Position numbers and translations under genes: made by a program
In this document: positions 44,115 to 54,500 of the stretch, one piece after another
Numbering within the stretch: position 1 is the first letter of the stretch
Layout: each line of letters opens with the position of its first letter
The notes under the pieces: generated by a model
Seen by the model: the letters and a program-made list of their open reading frames with translations, nothing else
Database searches by the model: none
What the model was told of the DNA's origin: nothing
Source of the DNA: Brevundimonas nasdae
GTDB lineage: Bacteria; Pseudomonadota; Alphaproteobacteria; Caulobacterales; Caulobacteraceae
Reading direction: 5' to 3'
Length of the DNA: 64,000 bases
NCBI RefSeq assembly: GCF_016654005.1
Contig: NZ_JAEPWN010000005.1
Span: 1-64,000, forward strand

Positions 44115-46594
44115 CGCCGCTTCCCCCGCTTTTCGCCGACTGGTTCGCCAGCCGCGGCTGGTCGCCCCGGCGGCATCAGCTGGAGATGGTCGCCGCGGCC
44201 GAGGCCGGTTCGCACGCCCTGCTGGTCGCCCCGACCGGCGGCGGCAAGACGCTGGCGGGGTTTCTGCCCAGCCTGATCGATCTGGCGGAACGTGGACCGC
44301 GCCCCGCGACCGGGCCGGGGTCTGGGGTCCACACCCTGTATCTGTCGCCGCTGAAGGCCCTGACCACCGACGTCGAACGCAACCTGATGACGCCGATCCG
44401 CGAGATCGGTCTGAACATCCATGTCGAAACCCGCACCGGCGACACCAAACAGTCCAAGCGCCAACGCCAGCGCGATTTCCCGCCCGACATCCTGCTGACC
44501 ACGCCCGAACAACTGGCCCTGTTCTGCGCCTGGGAAGGCGCGCGATCCTATTTCGCCGATCTGAAATGCGTCGTGCTGGACGAGGTGCACGCGATCTGGA
44601 GCGGCAAGCGCGGCGATCTGCTGGCCCTGGGGCTGGCGCGGCTGCAGAGTTTCGCACCCGCGATGCGCCGCGTGGGATTGAGCGCCACCATCGAAGATCC
44701 CGACCTGATCCGGGAATGGCTCAGCCCGTCTGCGCTAACGGGAGAAGACGGCGTGACGCTGGTGCGCGGCGATCCCGGCGCCCCTGCGGTGATCGATGTG
44801 CTGATTTCGGAGGGCAAGGTGCCGTGGGCGGGCCACACCGGCCAGCACGCCATCCCCGAGGTCTATGCCGCCATCCAGCGCGCGCGCCTCGCCCTAATAT
44901 TCGTCAATACGCGCTGGCAGTCCGAGTTCGTCTTCCAGCAGCTGTGGGCCGTCAATGACGACAATCTGCCCATCGGGCTGCACCACGGATCCCTGGCCGC
45001 CGAACAGAGGCGCAAGATCGAGGCGGCCATGGCTCGGGGCGACCTGCGGGCCGTGGTCTGCACCTCGACGCTGGACCTGGGGATCGACTGGGGCGACGTG
45101 GACCTGGTCATCCAGATGGCGGCGCCCAAGGGCTCCAGCCGTCTGGTCCAGCGCATCGGCCGCGCCAACCACCGGCTGGACGAGCCGTCCCGCGCCCTCT
45201 TGGTGCCCGCCAGCCGGTTCGAAATGCTGGAATGCCAGGCCGCGCGCGAGGCCGTCGCCGACAACGCCTTCGACTGGGAGCCGGTTCATATCGGCACACT
45301 GGACACCCTGGCCCAGCACGTCATGGGCGTGGCCTGTTCCGAGCCGTTCGACATGCAGGCGCTCTATGACGAAATCCGCACCTCCGGCCCCTATCGCGAC
45401 CTGACCTGGGAGCAGTTCGAGGATGTCGTGGATTTCGTGGCCACAGGCGGATACGCCCTGCGGACCTACGACCGGTTCGCCCGTATCGTCCGTACACAGA
45501 ACGGCCAGTGGAAGGTCCGCAACCAGCACATCGCCCAGCGCCACCGCATGAACGTCGGCGCCATCGTCTCCGCCGGTAATCTGAACGTGCGCGTAGCGTC
45601 GCGGCGGGGCGGCGGCGGAACCCGCGCCTGGGTGGGCGGGCGCAAGGTGGGCGAGGCCGAGGAATGGTATTTCGAACAGCTGACGCCAGGCGACACCTTC
45701 CTGTTCGCCGGTCAGGTCTGGGCCTTTCAGGGCATCACCGGCACAGACGCCCTGGTCACCCACGCCAATGACAAGGACCCGAAGATCCCCTCCTGGGGCG
45801 GGGCCAAATTCCCGCTGTCGACCTCGCTGGCCGACCGGGTGCGCACCATGGTGCAAGACCGCGACCACTGGCGCGTCCTGCCGCCCGATGTTCAGGAATG
45901 GCTGGAGCTTCAGGAGACGCGCTCGGTCATTCCCGATGCGGAATCCATGCTGGTCGAGACCTTTCCGCGCGGCAATCGCCACTTCATGGTCGCCTATCCG
46001 TTCGAGGGGCGGCTGGCCCACACCACACTGTGCATGCTGCTGACGCGGCGGCTGGACCGGCTGGGCGTCGGCCCATTGGGCTTTGTCGTCACGGACTATT
46101 CATTCGCCATCTGGTCGATCAAGCCGATGGACCGGATCGATCTGGACGCCCTGTTCCAGCCCGACATTCTGGGCGACGACCTGGAGGCCTGGCTGGAGGA
46201 AAGCTTCATGATGAAGCGGTCCTTCCGCAACTGCGCCCTGATCTCGGGCCTGATCGAGCGTCGCCTGCCGGGCGCGGAGAAGACGGGGCGTCAGGTCACC
46301 TTCTCCACCGACCTGATCTATGACGTGCTGCGCCGCCACCAGCCCGATCATCTGCTGCTGAAGACCGCCCGCGCCGATGCGGCGTCGGGCCTGCTGGACG
46401 TGGCGCGCCTGGGTCAGATGCTGACGCGAATCGAGGGCCGCATACGCCCCATCGCCCTGTCCCGCCCGTCGCCGTTCAGCGTGCCGGTCTTGGTGCAGAT
46501 CGGGCGCGAGCGCGTGGGCGGGGACGCCGCCGAAATGATCCTGGACGAAAGCGCCGACGCGCTGATCGCCGAAGTGATGGAAGACGCCGCGTGA
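44111..46594 (+). CDS. lhr: Ligase-associated DNA damage response DEXH-box helicase (Lhr-like)
   Basis: The product (827 aa from the GTG at 44111) is a superfamily 2 DNA helicase. Walker A APTGGGKT is at 40-47, DEVH at 157-160, motif III LSATIEDP follows, and motif VI is in RLVQRIGRANHRLDEPSRA. The order DGLGIDWGDVDLV, then winged-helix and DEAD-associated C-terminal region, is that of the Lhr group found with LigB and the PdeM nuclease. It overlaps the pdeM start (GTGA), which is the usual operon order. No ATP-dependent DNA ligase gene is in this window, so the third partner is elsewhere or missing. Confidence 0.9.
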   Translation: MTPLPPLFADWFASRGWSPRRHQLEMVAAAEAGSHALLVAPTGGGKTLAGFLPSLIDLAERGPRPATGPGSGVHTLYLSPLKALTTDVERNLMTPIREIGLNIHVETRTGDTKQSKRQRQRDFPPDILLTTPEQLALFCAWEGARSYFADLKCVVLDEVHAIWSGKRGDLLALGLARLQSFAPAMRRVGLSATIEDPDLIREWLSPSALTGEDGVTLVRGDPGAPAVIDVLISEGKVPWAGHTGQHAIPEVYAAIQRARLALIFVNTRWQSEFVFQQLWAVNDDNLPIGLHHGSLAAEQRRKIEAAMARGDLRAVVCTSTLDLGIDWGDVDLVIQMAAPKGSSRLVQRIGRANHRLDEPSRALLVPASRFEMLECQAAREAVADNAFDWEPVHIGTLDTLAQHVMGVACSEPFDMQALYDEIRTSGPYRDLTWEQFEDVVDFVATGGYALRTYDRFARIVRTQNGQWKVRNQHIAQRHRMNVGAIVSAGNLNVRVASRRGGGGTRAWVGGRKVGEAEEWYFEQLTPGDTFLFAGQVWAFQGITGTDALVTHANDKDPKIPSWGGAKFPLSTSLADRVRTMVQDRDHWRVLPPDVQEWLELQETRSVIPDAESMLVETFPRGNRHFMVAYPFEGRLAHTTLCMLLTRRLDRLGVGPLGFVVTDYSFAIWSIKPMDRIDLDALFQPDILGDDLEAWLEESFMMKRSFRNCALISGLIERRLPGAEKTGRQVTFSTDLIYDVLRRHQPDHLLLKTARADAASGLLDVARLGQMLTRIEGRIRPIALSRPSPFSVPVLVQIGRERVGGDAAEMILDESADALIAEVMEDAA

Positions 46595-47352
46595 ACGCCG
46601 CCCTGCGCCAGACCCTGTCGCCCGCCCGCAAGCCCTGCGGCGCCCTGCGCGTGCTGATCGCGGGCGAGACCTGCGACCTGCGTTGCTCCGGGGCCCTGTG
46701 GCTGCCGACCTATCGGACCCTGATCGCCGCCGACCTGCATCTGGAGAAGGGCTCGGCCTTCGCCGCACGCGGCCAGTTGCTGCCCCCCTATGACAGCCGC
46801 GCCACCCTGGACCGGCTGGAGGCCGAGATCGCCGAGTTGAATCCTGACACGGTCATCCTGCTGGGCGACAGCTTCCATGACGCCCGGGCCATCGCCCGCA
46901 TGGCCGCCGCCGACCGAGCGCGGCTGGACCGGCTGGCGGCGGGTCGCGACTGGCTGTGGCTGGAGGGCAACCACGACCGCGAGGCCCTGGCGCAGATGGG
47001 GGCCGACGTACGTCTGCCCGGCGCCGTCGTCGGTGACATCAGCCTGGGTGCGCTGCGCCTCACCCACGAGCCGGAACCTCTGTCCGCCGCTGACAACCGC
47101 CATGGCGAGGTCGCCGGGCACCTGCACCCCTCGGCCCGCGTCGTCGCCTATGGCCGAGGCGTGCGCCGCCCCTGTTTCATCACGGACGGATCGCGCCTGA
47201 TCCTGCCCGCCTTCGGCGCCTTCACCGGAGGGCTCAGCGTGCGTGACCCCGCCATCGCCGACCTGTTCGCCCGCGAACCCCTGATCGCCGCCCTGGGCCG
47301 CGGCCGGGTCCACGCCCTGGCCTGGGAGAAGCTGTCCGGCGACCGACAATAA
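46591..47352 (+). CDS. pdeM: Ligase-associated DNA damage response endonuclease PdeM
   Basis: The product (253 aa) is a calcineurin-like metallophosphoesterase. The metal ligands are in ADLHLEKG at 47-54, GDSFHD at 92-97, GNHDRE at 126-131 and the GHLHP motif further on, as in the PdeM group. The N-terminal segment before 40 carries the usual short leader. It is translated from GTG at 46591, coupled to the Lhr helicase gene. Together they are proposed to process broken or mismatched DNA ends for a ligase. Confidence 0.92.
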   Translation: MNAALRQTLSPARKPCGALRVLIAGETCDLRCSGALWLPTYRTLIAADLHLEKGSAFAARGQLLPPYDSRATLDRLEAEIAELNPDTVILLGDSFHDARAIARMAAADRARLDRLAAGRDWLWLEGNHDREALAQMGADVRLPGAVVGDISLGALRLTHEPEPLSAADNRHGEVAGHLHPSARVVAYGRGVRRPCFITDGSRLILPAFGAFTGGLSVRDPAIADLFAREPLIAALGRGRVHALAWEKLSGDRQ

Positions 47353-47437
47353 GACCCGGGTGATATTGATTTGGACGTAAGCTGCCGCTAAGGGGCGCAT
47401 CCACGCTGCGGATCGCCGCGCGTTCAGGACACGTCGA

Positions 47438-48814
47438 ATGCAACACGATCTCACACAGGGCTCTATCACCCGGCGCCTGCTCGGGATGGCGTTCTTCATC
47501 GGGCTGGGACTGTTGTTCCAGACGCTCTATTATCTGATCGACCTCTATTTCGTGGGGCGGATCGGACCGGCGGCCCTGGCGGGAGTCGGCCTGGCGGGCG
47601 TGGTCTTCTTCCTGGTCATGGCCGCGTCGCAGATGGTGACGGTCGGAACCATGTCCCTGATGGCCCGCGCCATCGGCGCCGAGGATCATGCGGGCGCCGA
47701 GGCGGTCTATCGCCAGGCCATGTTGTTGTCGGTCGTGCTGGCCGTCGTAACCCTGATCGCGGGATACGCCTTTGGCGGCATGGCGATGCGCAGCCTTTCG
47801 GCCGACCCGCTGACGGCGAAGGAAGGCGCGGCCTATCTGCACGGCTTCCTGCCCGCTCTGGCCCTGATGTTCCCGACCGGAACCATGGGCGCCGCCCTGC
47901 GCGCCGCAGGCGTCGTGCGTCCGACCATGATGGTCCAGTCGGCCACCGTCCTGCTGAACGTCGTGCTCGCCCCCGTGCTGATCGCGGGCTGGGGCCTGGG
48001 ACTGCCGCTGGGAGCCTTCGGCGCCGGTCTGGCCAGCGCGATTGCGGCGCTGGCGGGCTTCGTCGGCGCGGTCGTGATCTTCAGCCGCGTCCAGACGCTG
48101 ATCGCCCAGCCCATGCGCCTGACGCCGCCCGATAGCGCGGTCCTGCGCCGCATCGTCGGCATCGGTTTCCCGGCGGGCGCGGAGTTCCTGCTGCTGTTCG
48201 TCTCGATGAGCCTGACCTACGGCTTCATCCAGCATTTCGGCGCCGAGGCCCAGGCCGGGTTCGGCGTAGGATCGCGGGTCATGCAGGCCGTCTTCCTGCC
48301 CGCCATGGCCATCGCCTTTGCGGTCGGCCCCATCGCCGGTCAGAACTATGGCGCGGGCCAGTTCAGCCGCGTCGTCCGCACCGTGCGCGACGCGGCGGCG
48401 ATCGGCTCGGGCATCATGCTGACCCTGACCCTGGTCTGCCAATGGAACGCCCCCCTGCTGGTCGCGCCCTTCGCCGCCGACGCCGCCACCGCCGCGATCG
48501 CCGCCCACTATCTGAAAATCGTCTCTCTGGTCTTCGTGGCCTCGGGACTGGCCTTCACCGCATCCGGCGCCTTTCAGGCCCTGGGCGACACCCGCCCATC
48601 GCTGGTCGGCGGCGTGGTTCGGCTGGCGGTCTATGCGGGATCAATGGTCTTCCTGGTCGCCCAGCCGTGGAGCAGGCTCGAGCATTTCTGGTGGGCCGCC
48701 GCCGTCGCCTCGGCCGCCCAGGCCGCCGTCGTCATCCTGTTCCTGCTGCGCCAGATGAAGACCAAGCTGTCAGGCGCGGACAGGACAGCCTCCGCCGCAG
48801 CAAGCGCAGAATAA
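47438..48814 (+). CDS. MATE-family multidrug/toxin efflux protein
   Basis: The product (458 aa) has twelve hydrophobic segments and the two-fold MATE repeat. Landmarks are SITRRLLGMAFFIGLGLLFQ at the start, a second-half copy at about 230-260, and the GQNYGAGQ motif, which is well conserved in NorM-like carriers. It exports cationic drugs or metabolites with a Na+ or H+ gradient. It is transcribed alone and is followed by a hairpin that ends the convergent MFS gene. Confidence 0.9.
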   Translation: MQHDLTQGSITRRLLGMAFFIGLGLLFQTLYYLIDLYFVGRIGPAALAGVGLAGVVFFLVMAASQMVTVGTMSLMARAIGAEDHAGAEAVYRQAMLLSVVLAVVTLIAGYAFGGMAMRSLSADPLTAKEGAAYLHGFLPALALMFPTGTMGAALRAAGVVRPTMMVQSATVLLNVVLAPVLIAGWGLGLPLGAFGAGLASAIAALAGFVGAVVIFSRVQTLIAQPMRLTPPDSAVLRRIVGIGFPAGAEFLLLFVSMSLTYGFIQHFGAEAQAGFGVGSRVMQAVFLPAMAIAFAVGPIAGQNYGAGQFSRVVRTVRDAAAIGSGIMLTLTLVCQWNAPLLVAPFAADAATAAIAAHYLKIVSLVFVASGLAFTASGAFQALGDTRPSLVGGVVRLAVYAGSMVFLVAQPWSRLEHFWWAAAVASAAQAAVVILFLLRQMKTKLSGADRTASAAASAE

Positions 48815-48818
48815 AAAA

Positions 48819-48852
48819 GACCCGGACGACGGCGCGAACCGTCGTCCGGGTC
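48819..48852 (-). terminator. Strong rho-independent terminator of the MFS gene
   Basis: GACCCGGACGACGG (48819-48832) and CCGTCGTCCGGGTC (48839-48852) form a perfect 14-bp stem with a 6-nt loop. The A-run just before it on the plus strand is a U-tract for the minus-strand transcript. It follows the MFS stop by 15 bp and may also stop the MATE transcript. Confidence 0.85.
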
Positions 48853-48866
48853 AGGCGGCTCAGCCC

Positions 48867-50366
48867 TTAAGGCAGGACGCGGAAACGCACCGCCAAGCTG
48901 TCGCTTCGCAAGCGCAGCGCCAGAACCGCGGCGATGAAGAACGACAACCCGGCCAACGGCAGAACCAGATGCATGCGTCCTTCGAACACGCGCTGGACCA
49001 CGACGCCAAGCAGACTGGCGCCGACAAGCTGAGGCAGAACCAGGAAGATATTATGCACCCCCAGATTGACGCCGACCCTGTCGGCCGGGCTGGCGGCTGC
49101 GACAATCGCATAGGGGGCGGACAGAATGGACGCCCAGGCCAGGCCGACGCCCGCCCAGGGCAGGACCAGCATCCCTCCGCCTGGAACCAGGCTCATCGAG
49201 GCGAAACACAGGGCGCCGATCGCCAGACAGGCGGCGTGGCAGCGCGCGACCCCGATCTTCCTGACGAACCACGGCAGGAACATAGCCGCCCCGATCGCCA
49301 CCGCATCCTGAACCCCGAACAGCACCCCGACCCAGTCCGCAGCGGCTTCATAAACGGGCGATCCGGGCCTGGCGTTTCCATACTGATGCGCGGCGATGCT
49401 GGGCACCGCATAGACCCACAGGGTGAAGAGCGCGAACCAGGTGAAGAACTGCACCAGGGCCAGGCGGCGCATGATCGTCGGCATGGCCGCAATGGACGCC
49501 ACGATCCCCAGCACGCCCGTCAAGGGACGCAAGGGGTCACGCCGTCCGCGAATGAAGACCGCCCTCTGCAATACGCCATACAGGGCAAGCACGCCCGCCA
49601 GCAGATAGACCTCGCGACGTACGTCAAGAATGGCGGCGACGGCGGCGACGGCGACGCCCGCCGCCACCCACAGGCCCGGCCTGAGGCGGCACTCCTCAAT
49701 CGTCACGCCCTGCACGACATCGGCGTGCGACGAGCCTGTCTCACGGGTTCTGGCCAGGGTCCACGCCACGGCCATCAGAAAGACGACGGCCCCGACCAGA
49801 AAGGCCAGGCGCCAGCTGGGACCGACATCAAGCCCCTGCGCGCTGCTGGACGTCAGCCGGGTCAACAGCCATGGCAGACAGGAGGCGAAGATCGCCCCCG
49901 CGCCGATGAACAGCACCTGCAAGGCGTAGGCGCGGTTCAGATCCTCCTTGCCGACAAGATCGGCGACCAGGGCCCGCATCGGCTGCATCGCGACATTCAC
50001 CGACAGGGTCAGCAACCACAGGGCCAGCACGGCCGTGGACAGGCTGTCCGCGCAGCCCATCAGCACCATGGCGGCGGCGGTCATGAGCGCACCGAGCGCA
50101 ATATAAGGTCGTCGTCGTCCGAACCGCCCGCGGGTTCGGTCGCTCAGCCAACCCACGACCGGATGCACCAGCAGCCCCGTCACCGGCGCGGCGATCCAGA
50201 GCAAAGGCAGGTCCGCCATCTCCGCGCCCAGAGACTGGAAAACACGACTGGTCGCGACGCCCTGCAGACCCCAGACGATCTGGACGCCGAACAGACCTGC
50301 GCTGGCGTTCGCAACCAGGGCCAGGGCCTTGGAATTGATCCCCCCTCGATCCCGCTTCCGGTCCGT
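48867..50366 (-). CDS. GPH-type MFS sugar transporter
   Basis: The product (499 aa) is a twelve-helix major-facilitator carrier. The loop between helices 2 and 3 reads SDRTRGRFGRRRPY, the fingerprint of the glycoside-pentoside-hexuronide/sucrose transporter group. No ATG fits, but TTG at 50366 has a GGGGAGG site 7 nt upstream and begins just before the first helix. It lies 70 bp from a divergent LacI gene and near several glycosidases, so it most likely imports a maltose- or oligoglucoside-type sugar into the cytoplasm. Confidence 0.87.
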   Translation of the reverse strand, partial: TDRKRDRGGINSKALALVANASAGLFGVQIVWGLQGVATSRVFQSLGAEMADLPLLWIAAPVTGLLVHPVVGWLSDRTRGRFGRRRPYIALGALMTAAAMVLMGCADSLSTAVLALWLLTLSVNVAMQPMRALVADLVGKEDLNRAYALQVLFIGAGAIFASCLPWLLTRLTSSSAQGLDVGPSWRLAFLVGAVVFLMAVAWTLARTRETGSSHADVVQGVTIEECRLRPGLWVAAGVAVAAVAAILDVRREVYLLAGVLALYGVLQRAVFIRGRRDPLRPLTGVLGIVASIAAMPTIMRRLALVQFFTWFALFTLWVYAVPSIAAHQYGNARPGSPVYEAAADWVGVLFGVQDAVAIGAAMFLPWFVRKIGVARCHAACLAIGALCFASMSLVPGGGMLVLPWAGVGLAWASILSAPYAIVAAASPADRVGVNLGVHNIFLVLPQLVGASLLGVVVQRVFEGRMHLVLPLAGLSFFIAAVLALRLRSDSLAVRFRVLP

Positions 50367-50436
50367 CAACCCTTCGCCTCCCCAGGCCTTGCAAGCGGAC
50401 TGTCCCGCCCGCGTCGCTCCGTGTAGGTTGATTGTG

Positions 50437-51450
50437 ATGACCAGCGGCGGCAACCGAAAAACGACCCTCGACGATCTTGCACGTCTTGCAGGGGTGTCTC
50501 CATCGACCGTCTCACGCGCGCTGAACGATCACGCCCTGATCAGCGTCCCGACCAAGCAGCGCATCTGGGCCCTGGCGCGCGAACACGACTATGCGTTCAA
50601 ATCGACCCTGCCGCGACCGGCGCTCAGCGGCGGGGGATCGATCTCGATCGTCACCCCCTATAATCGCGGGCGCCCCCTGCCCCTGTCGCACCCCTTCTTC
50701 CTGGAGCTGCTCGCCAGCATCGGAGAGGCGGCGCGCGCGCGCGACTGCGATTTCACCGTCAGCCATGCGGCCGCCGGATCCTTGCAGGACCTGAAGGACG
50801 CCACCAACACCGGCACGACCAGCGGCGTCATCTTCCTGGGTCAGGCGGCCCTGCACGACGCCTTCAACGAACTGGCCGACACCAAGGCCCGTTTCGTCGT
50901 CTGGGGCGCCCACCTGCCCGGACAACGCTATCGCTCGGTCGGATCGGACAATGTCGTCGGCGGACGCCGCGCGACCCAGCATATCGCGCGCGGCGGGCGC
51001 AGACGCATCCTGTTCCTGGGCGGCACGGACCCGGAAGCCGACCAGCGTCGCCGGGGCTATCTGGAAGCCCTGGCCGCCTCAAACATCGCGGTGGACAATC
51101 GACTGATGGTCCAGGTCGAGTTCGAACTGGAATCCGCCGAACGGGCCGTGGCCCAGTTGATCGAAGGCGGCGTCAAGTTCGACGGCCTGTTCGCCACCAG
51201 CGACCTGATGGCGCTGGGCGCCATCAAGGCCATCCGGCGGGCCGGCCTGTCGGTGCCGGAAGATGTTTCGGTCGTCGGCTACGACGACATGCTGCTGGCC
51301 CGCCTCAGCACCCCGACCCTGACCACGATCCGCCAGGACACCTATGAAGCCGGCCGGCTGATGGTCGCCAGCCTGCTTGATCCCAAGCTGTTCAAGGGCC
51401 GAGGCGTCCTGCCGACCGAACTGATCGTCCGCGAATCCTGCGGGTCCTGA
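50437..51450 (+). CDS. LacI-family transcriptional regulator
   Basis: The product (337 aa) has the LacI/GalR DNA-binding domain at 10-29 with LARLAGVSPSTVSRALNDH, a hinge, and a periplasmic-binding-protein-like ligand domain (about 65-330). GDSVVG-type SDNVVGGRRATQHIA and FATSDLMALGAI are normal landmarks. It is divergent from the MFS sugar transporter gene and is most likely the local regulator of the glucan genes to its right. The effector sugar is unknown. Confidence 0.9.
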   Translation: MTSGGNRKTTLDDLARLAGVSPSTVSRALNDHALISVPTKQRIWALAREHDYAFKSTLPRPALSGGGSISIVTPYNRGRPLPLSHPFFLELLASIGEAARARDCDFTVSHAAAGSLQDLKDATNTGTTSGVIFLGQAALHDAFNELADTKARFVVWGAHLPGQRYRSVGSDNVVGGRRATQHIARGGRRRILFLGGTDPEADQRRRGYLEALAASNIAVDNRLMVQVEFELESAERAVAQLIEGGVKFDGLFATSDLMALGAIKAIRRAGLSVPEDVSVVGYDDMLLARLSTPTLTTIRQDTYEAGRLMVASLLDPKLFKGRGVLPTELIVRESCGS

Positions 51451-51508
51451 ACGCCGCCTTTTGACTTCAGATCGACGCCCCGCCTAAGGGAAACACCGCA
51501 CCTATAGG

Positions 51509-54500
51509 CTACGGCTGGATCGTCGGAGGCGAATAGGCCGCAAAATCATCGACGACATGCGAAAACTTGGCGATGGCGGCGGCTTTCTCGGCTCGCCCTT
51601 CTTCGGTCCGCCCCAGAGCTTCCAACGCCAACCCCCGCCCGTACCGGGCCCCCACGTATTCGGAACTGGCGGCCAATACAGCGTCGTAGGCCGTCAGGGC
51701 CGCCGCCGCATCACCCATTTGAAGCAGCACTCGCGCGCGGCTGTCCTGAATGTGCGGCGCCTCCGGCGAAATGGCCAAGGCTGCATCACAGTCCTTGATC
51801 GCCTGATCCAGCAGGACGCCTGTGGTCGCAGCGGTCCAGCACAGGTTGTTGAGGACTTCGGCGTCATCGACGGCCTTGGCCCGGGCCGTAGCAAAATCCT
51901 GCACAGCGAGGTCCAGTCGCTCCAGTTGGATGGCGGCCTTCGCGCGATAGATCAGAATGCTTTGCGACCGCTCCTCATCCAGGGGCAGCAGCTTGTCCAA
52001 TAGGGCCATGGCGATCTGCGGCCTGCCCCTTTCAAGCTTGAGCGCCGCCTGATTCAGCAAAATCCTGCCGTCAGACGGCATGGCGGCGGCCAAGGCGTCC
52101 ATTTCCGTCTCCGCCTGCTCTTTGCGCCCGACCCGATTTAGGAAGCCGATCCGTTGCAGTTTGAGCTCGATGTCATCGGGACGGGCCGCGACAACGGCGG
52201 CCATCGCGGCGTCGGCTTCTTCGATGCGGTCGGCGCGCTCCAGCAGACCAACCCGCACGACCTTGAGTTCATAGCCATCTTCTCCCCCGGCGATCAGGGT
52301 GTCGATGTCGCGGAGCGCACGATCATATTGCTCCAGCGCCACATAGGCCTGGGCGCGCCTTTTCAAGGCGAAGGTGTCGCCGGGCGCTTGGCGCAAGGCC
52401 CGCGACAACTCAATGACAGCATCGCCATAGCGACCGTCGCTCATGGCGATCAAAGCCGCGCCGTTCATGGCGATACGCTCTGACGGGTCCAGATCGACAG
52501 CCTTCTCCAGATCGGCTTGCGCCCCCGCGCGGTCGCCGGCGTGGAAGCGATAGACGCCGCGATTGGCCCAGGCGTTGCTGTTTTCGGGTTCAAGAGCGAT
52601 GGCCCGGGCTGCGGCCTCAACGGCCTGGTCGTTCTCATCGGCCTGAGACAGGGCCCAGGCGCGATCCAGCCATTGGCTCGCAGTAGTCGGCGCATCGGCA
52701 GCCAGGGCCGTTCTGTCGGCTTCGCTCAGGCGATAGGAGGCGGGCGCAAAGATACGTGGCGGATCATAAGGTTGCGCCTTGCCCGCCGCCACGGACTGCT
52801 CAGCCTCAGCGGCAGTGATTTCGGCCGTCTGACTTTGGCGGGTGAAGTCCACAGTCATCAGGTCGCCCGTCAAAGCAACAGTGCGGCGCAGTTGGTGACC
52901 CAGTTCGACCCGATCAACCTGGCCGCCCGACACGCGAAAACCAACTCCGCCTTCTGGCAGCCGCAAGGTCAGATGCTGGCGAGTATAGACAGGGTGGCTG
53001 ATCGCAAAGGGCGCAGTTTTAAACGGACCATCCGGGCGCCGAGCCAGGGAATAACTCATATAGGCGGCGCCAGGCGGAGTAAGGCCGCTGTCGCTCCAGG
53101 TCAGCGACGTCGATCCCTTCATCGTCATGCGCACGACATTGCCCTGCGGATCATAGACTGATCCGACTTCGCTGATTTTCAAATCGGAGATCCAGCCCCA
53201 AAGGCTGCGCAGCGCCTCGTTTTTCTGCGTCTCTGAAATGAGCGAGACGGCCTGGCCGAAAGCGGCGGCCTCGTCGTCGCGCAGGATCATTTCACCCTCG
53301 ACCCCGACTGGGGCGTACAGGCCTGCGCTGGCGTCGAGCGTGAGAAGAGTTTCGGTGGTCGGGGCCGCTGGAAGCGCCGCCTCCAGACGTTCCAGGCGCG
53401 CTTGCGGACCTGACAGGGGCAAGGCCCAGTTCAGGGGCGGCGTTACGATTTCCTCCAGCCGCCGATCCCCGGTCCGGGTTCCGTCCAGCCAATAGACCTT
53501 TCCGTCGACGACCGCCCGCACCAGGACATGGTCGAACGCTGAAATCATGGGAAGGCGATCCGGCAAGCCGTCGCCGCTTCGCAAGCTCACGGCCGCTGGA
53601 ACGGCCTCAATCCCCAATTCGTCCAGCAAGGCGAGCAACAAGGCGGTCTTGGCCTTGCAGTCTCCGTAGCGCCGCCGCCATGTTTCGTCAGCCGCCGCTG
53701 GCGTCAGGGCGCCTTCCCCCATCATCAAGGCGACGTATCGAATCTCGTCCTGAACCAACCTCAGCGCCGCCGCTGTCTGGATCATAGGATCGTTGGAAAG
53801 GGCGCGGATGCGCGTGACCTCAGCCTGGAGCGGTGAATCTGAAGGCAGAGCCCGCGCCTTGTCATAGAGCGGCTTGAGAGCAACGGCGATCTCCGCCCAG
53901 TCTCGATATTCGCTGAGCTCGATCCGCCGTGGGAAATGGAACCTGACCGGCGTGTCCGCCGGTACGATGATGGGTTGGAGATTCTGGAAGGACAGATCAA
54001 TGTAGGAATAGCCGTCGCGCTGTTTGACCGTCAGCGGGGTCCAGTCCTTCTCCGCCCTAAGGCGCATGGACCGATCCGAAGGCCAGGAGGCGCGATAGCG
54101 GACCTGGTCCACCACCAGCGGCAGGTTGAGGTCCAGAGCCTGCTCAGCATGGTCAGCAGTCACCGGATCCCGCGATGTGACGGTGTAGGCGACGTCGAGA
54201 ATGTCTCCGACCCGCAATCCGGCGGGCTGCAGCACTGCGGTCAGTTGCCCGTCCAGCATGGCTTGTTCGAGGTTCGCCTCGCGCCGCAAGGTCTCGAAGG
54301 TCTGGGTCTCCAGAACGTCCAGGACCTGCCCGTCCCGAATGATGCTGACCTGATGCACGGTGACGTCTTGGCTGGCCGGATTCCATGTCAGCCCGACATT
54401 GCCGACCATGGGCAAAGCCTGCGGCGACAGGGCCTGACGTCGCAGATGCACAAAGCCCGACTGGACACCTTTGTCGGCGCGCTGCTGGACATCGAACAAG

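Noticed and set aside
47353..47437. A ligase gene after pdeM
   Set aside because: The next reading frame is the MATE exporter; no ligase motif is present in this gap or downstream in the window.
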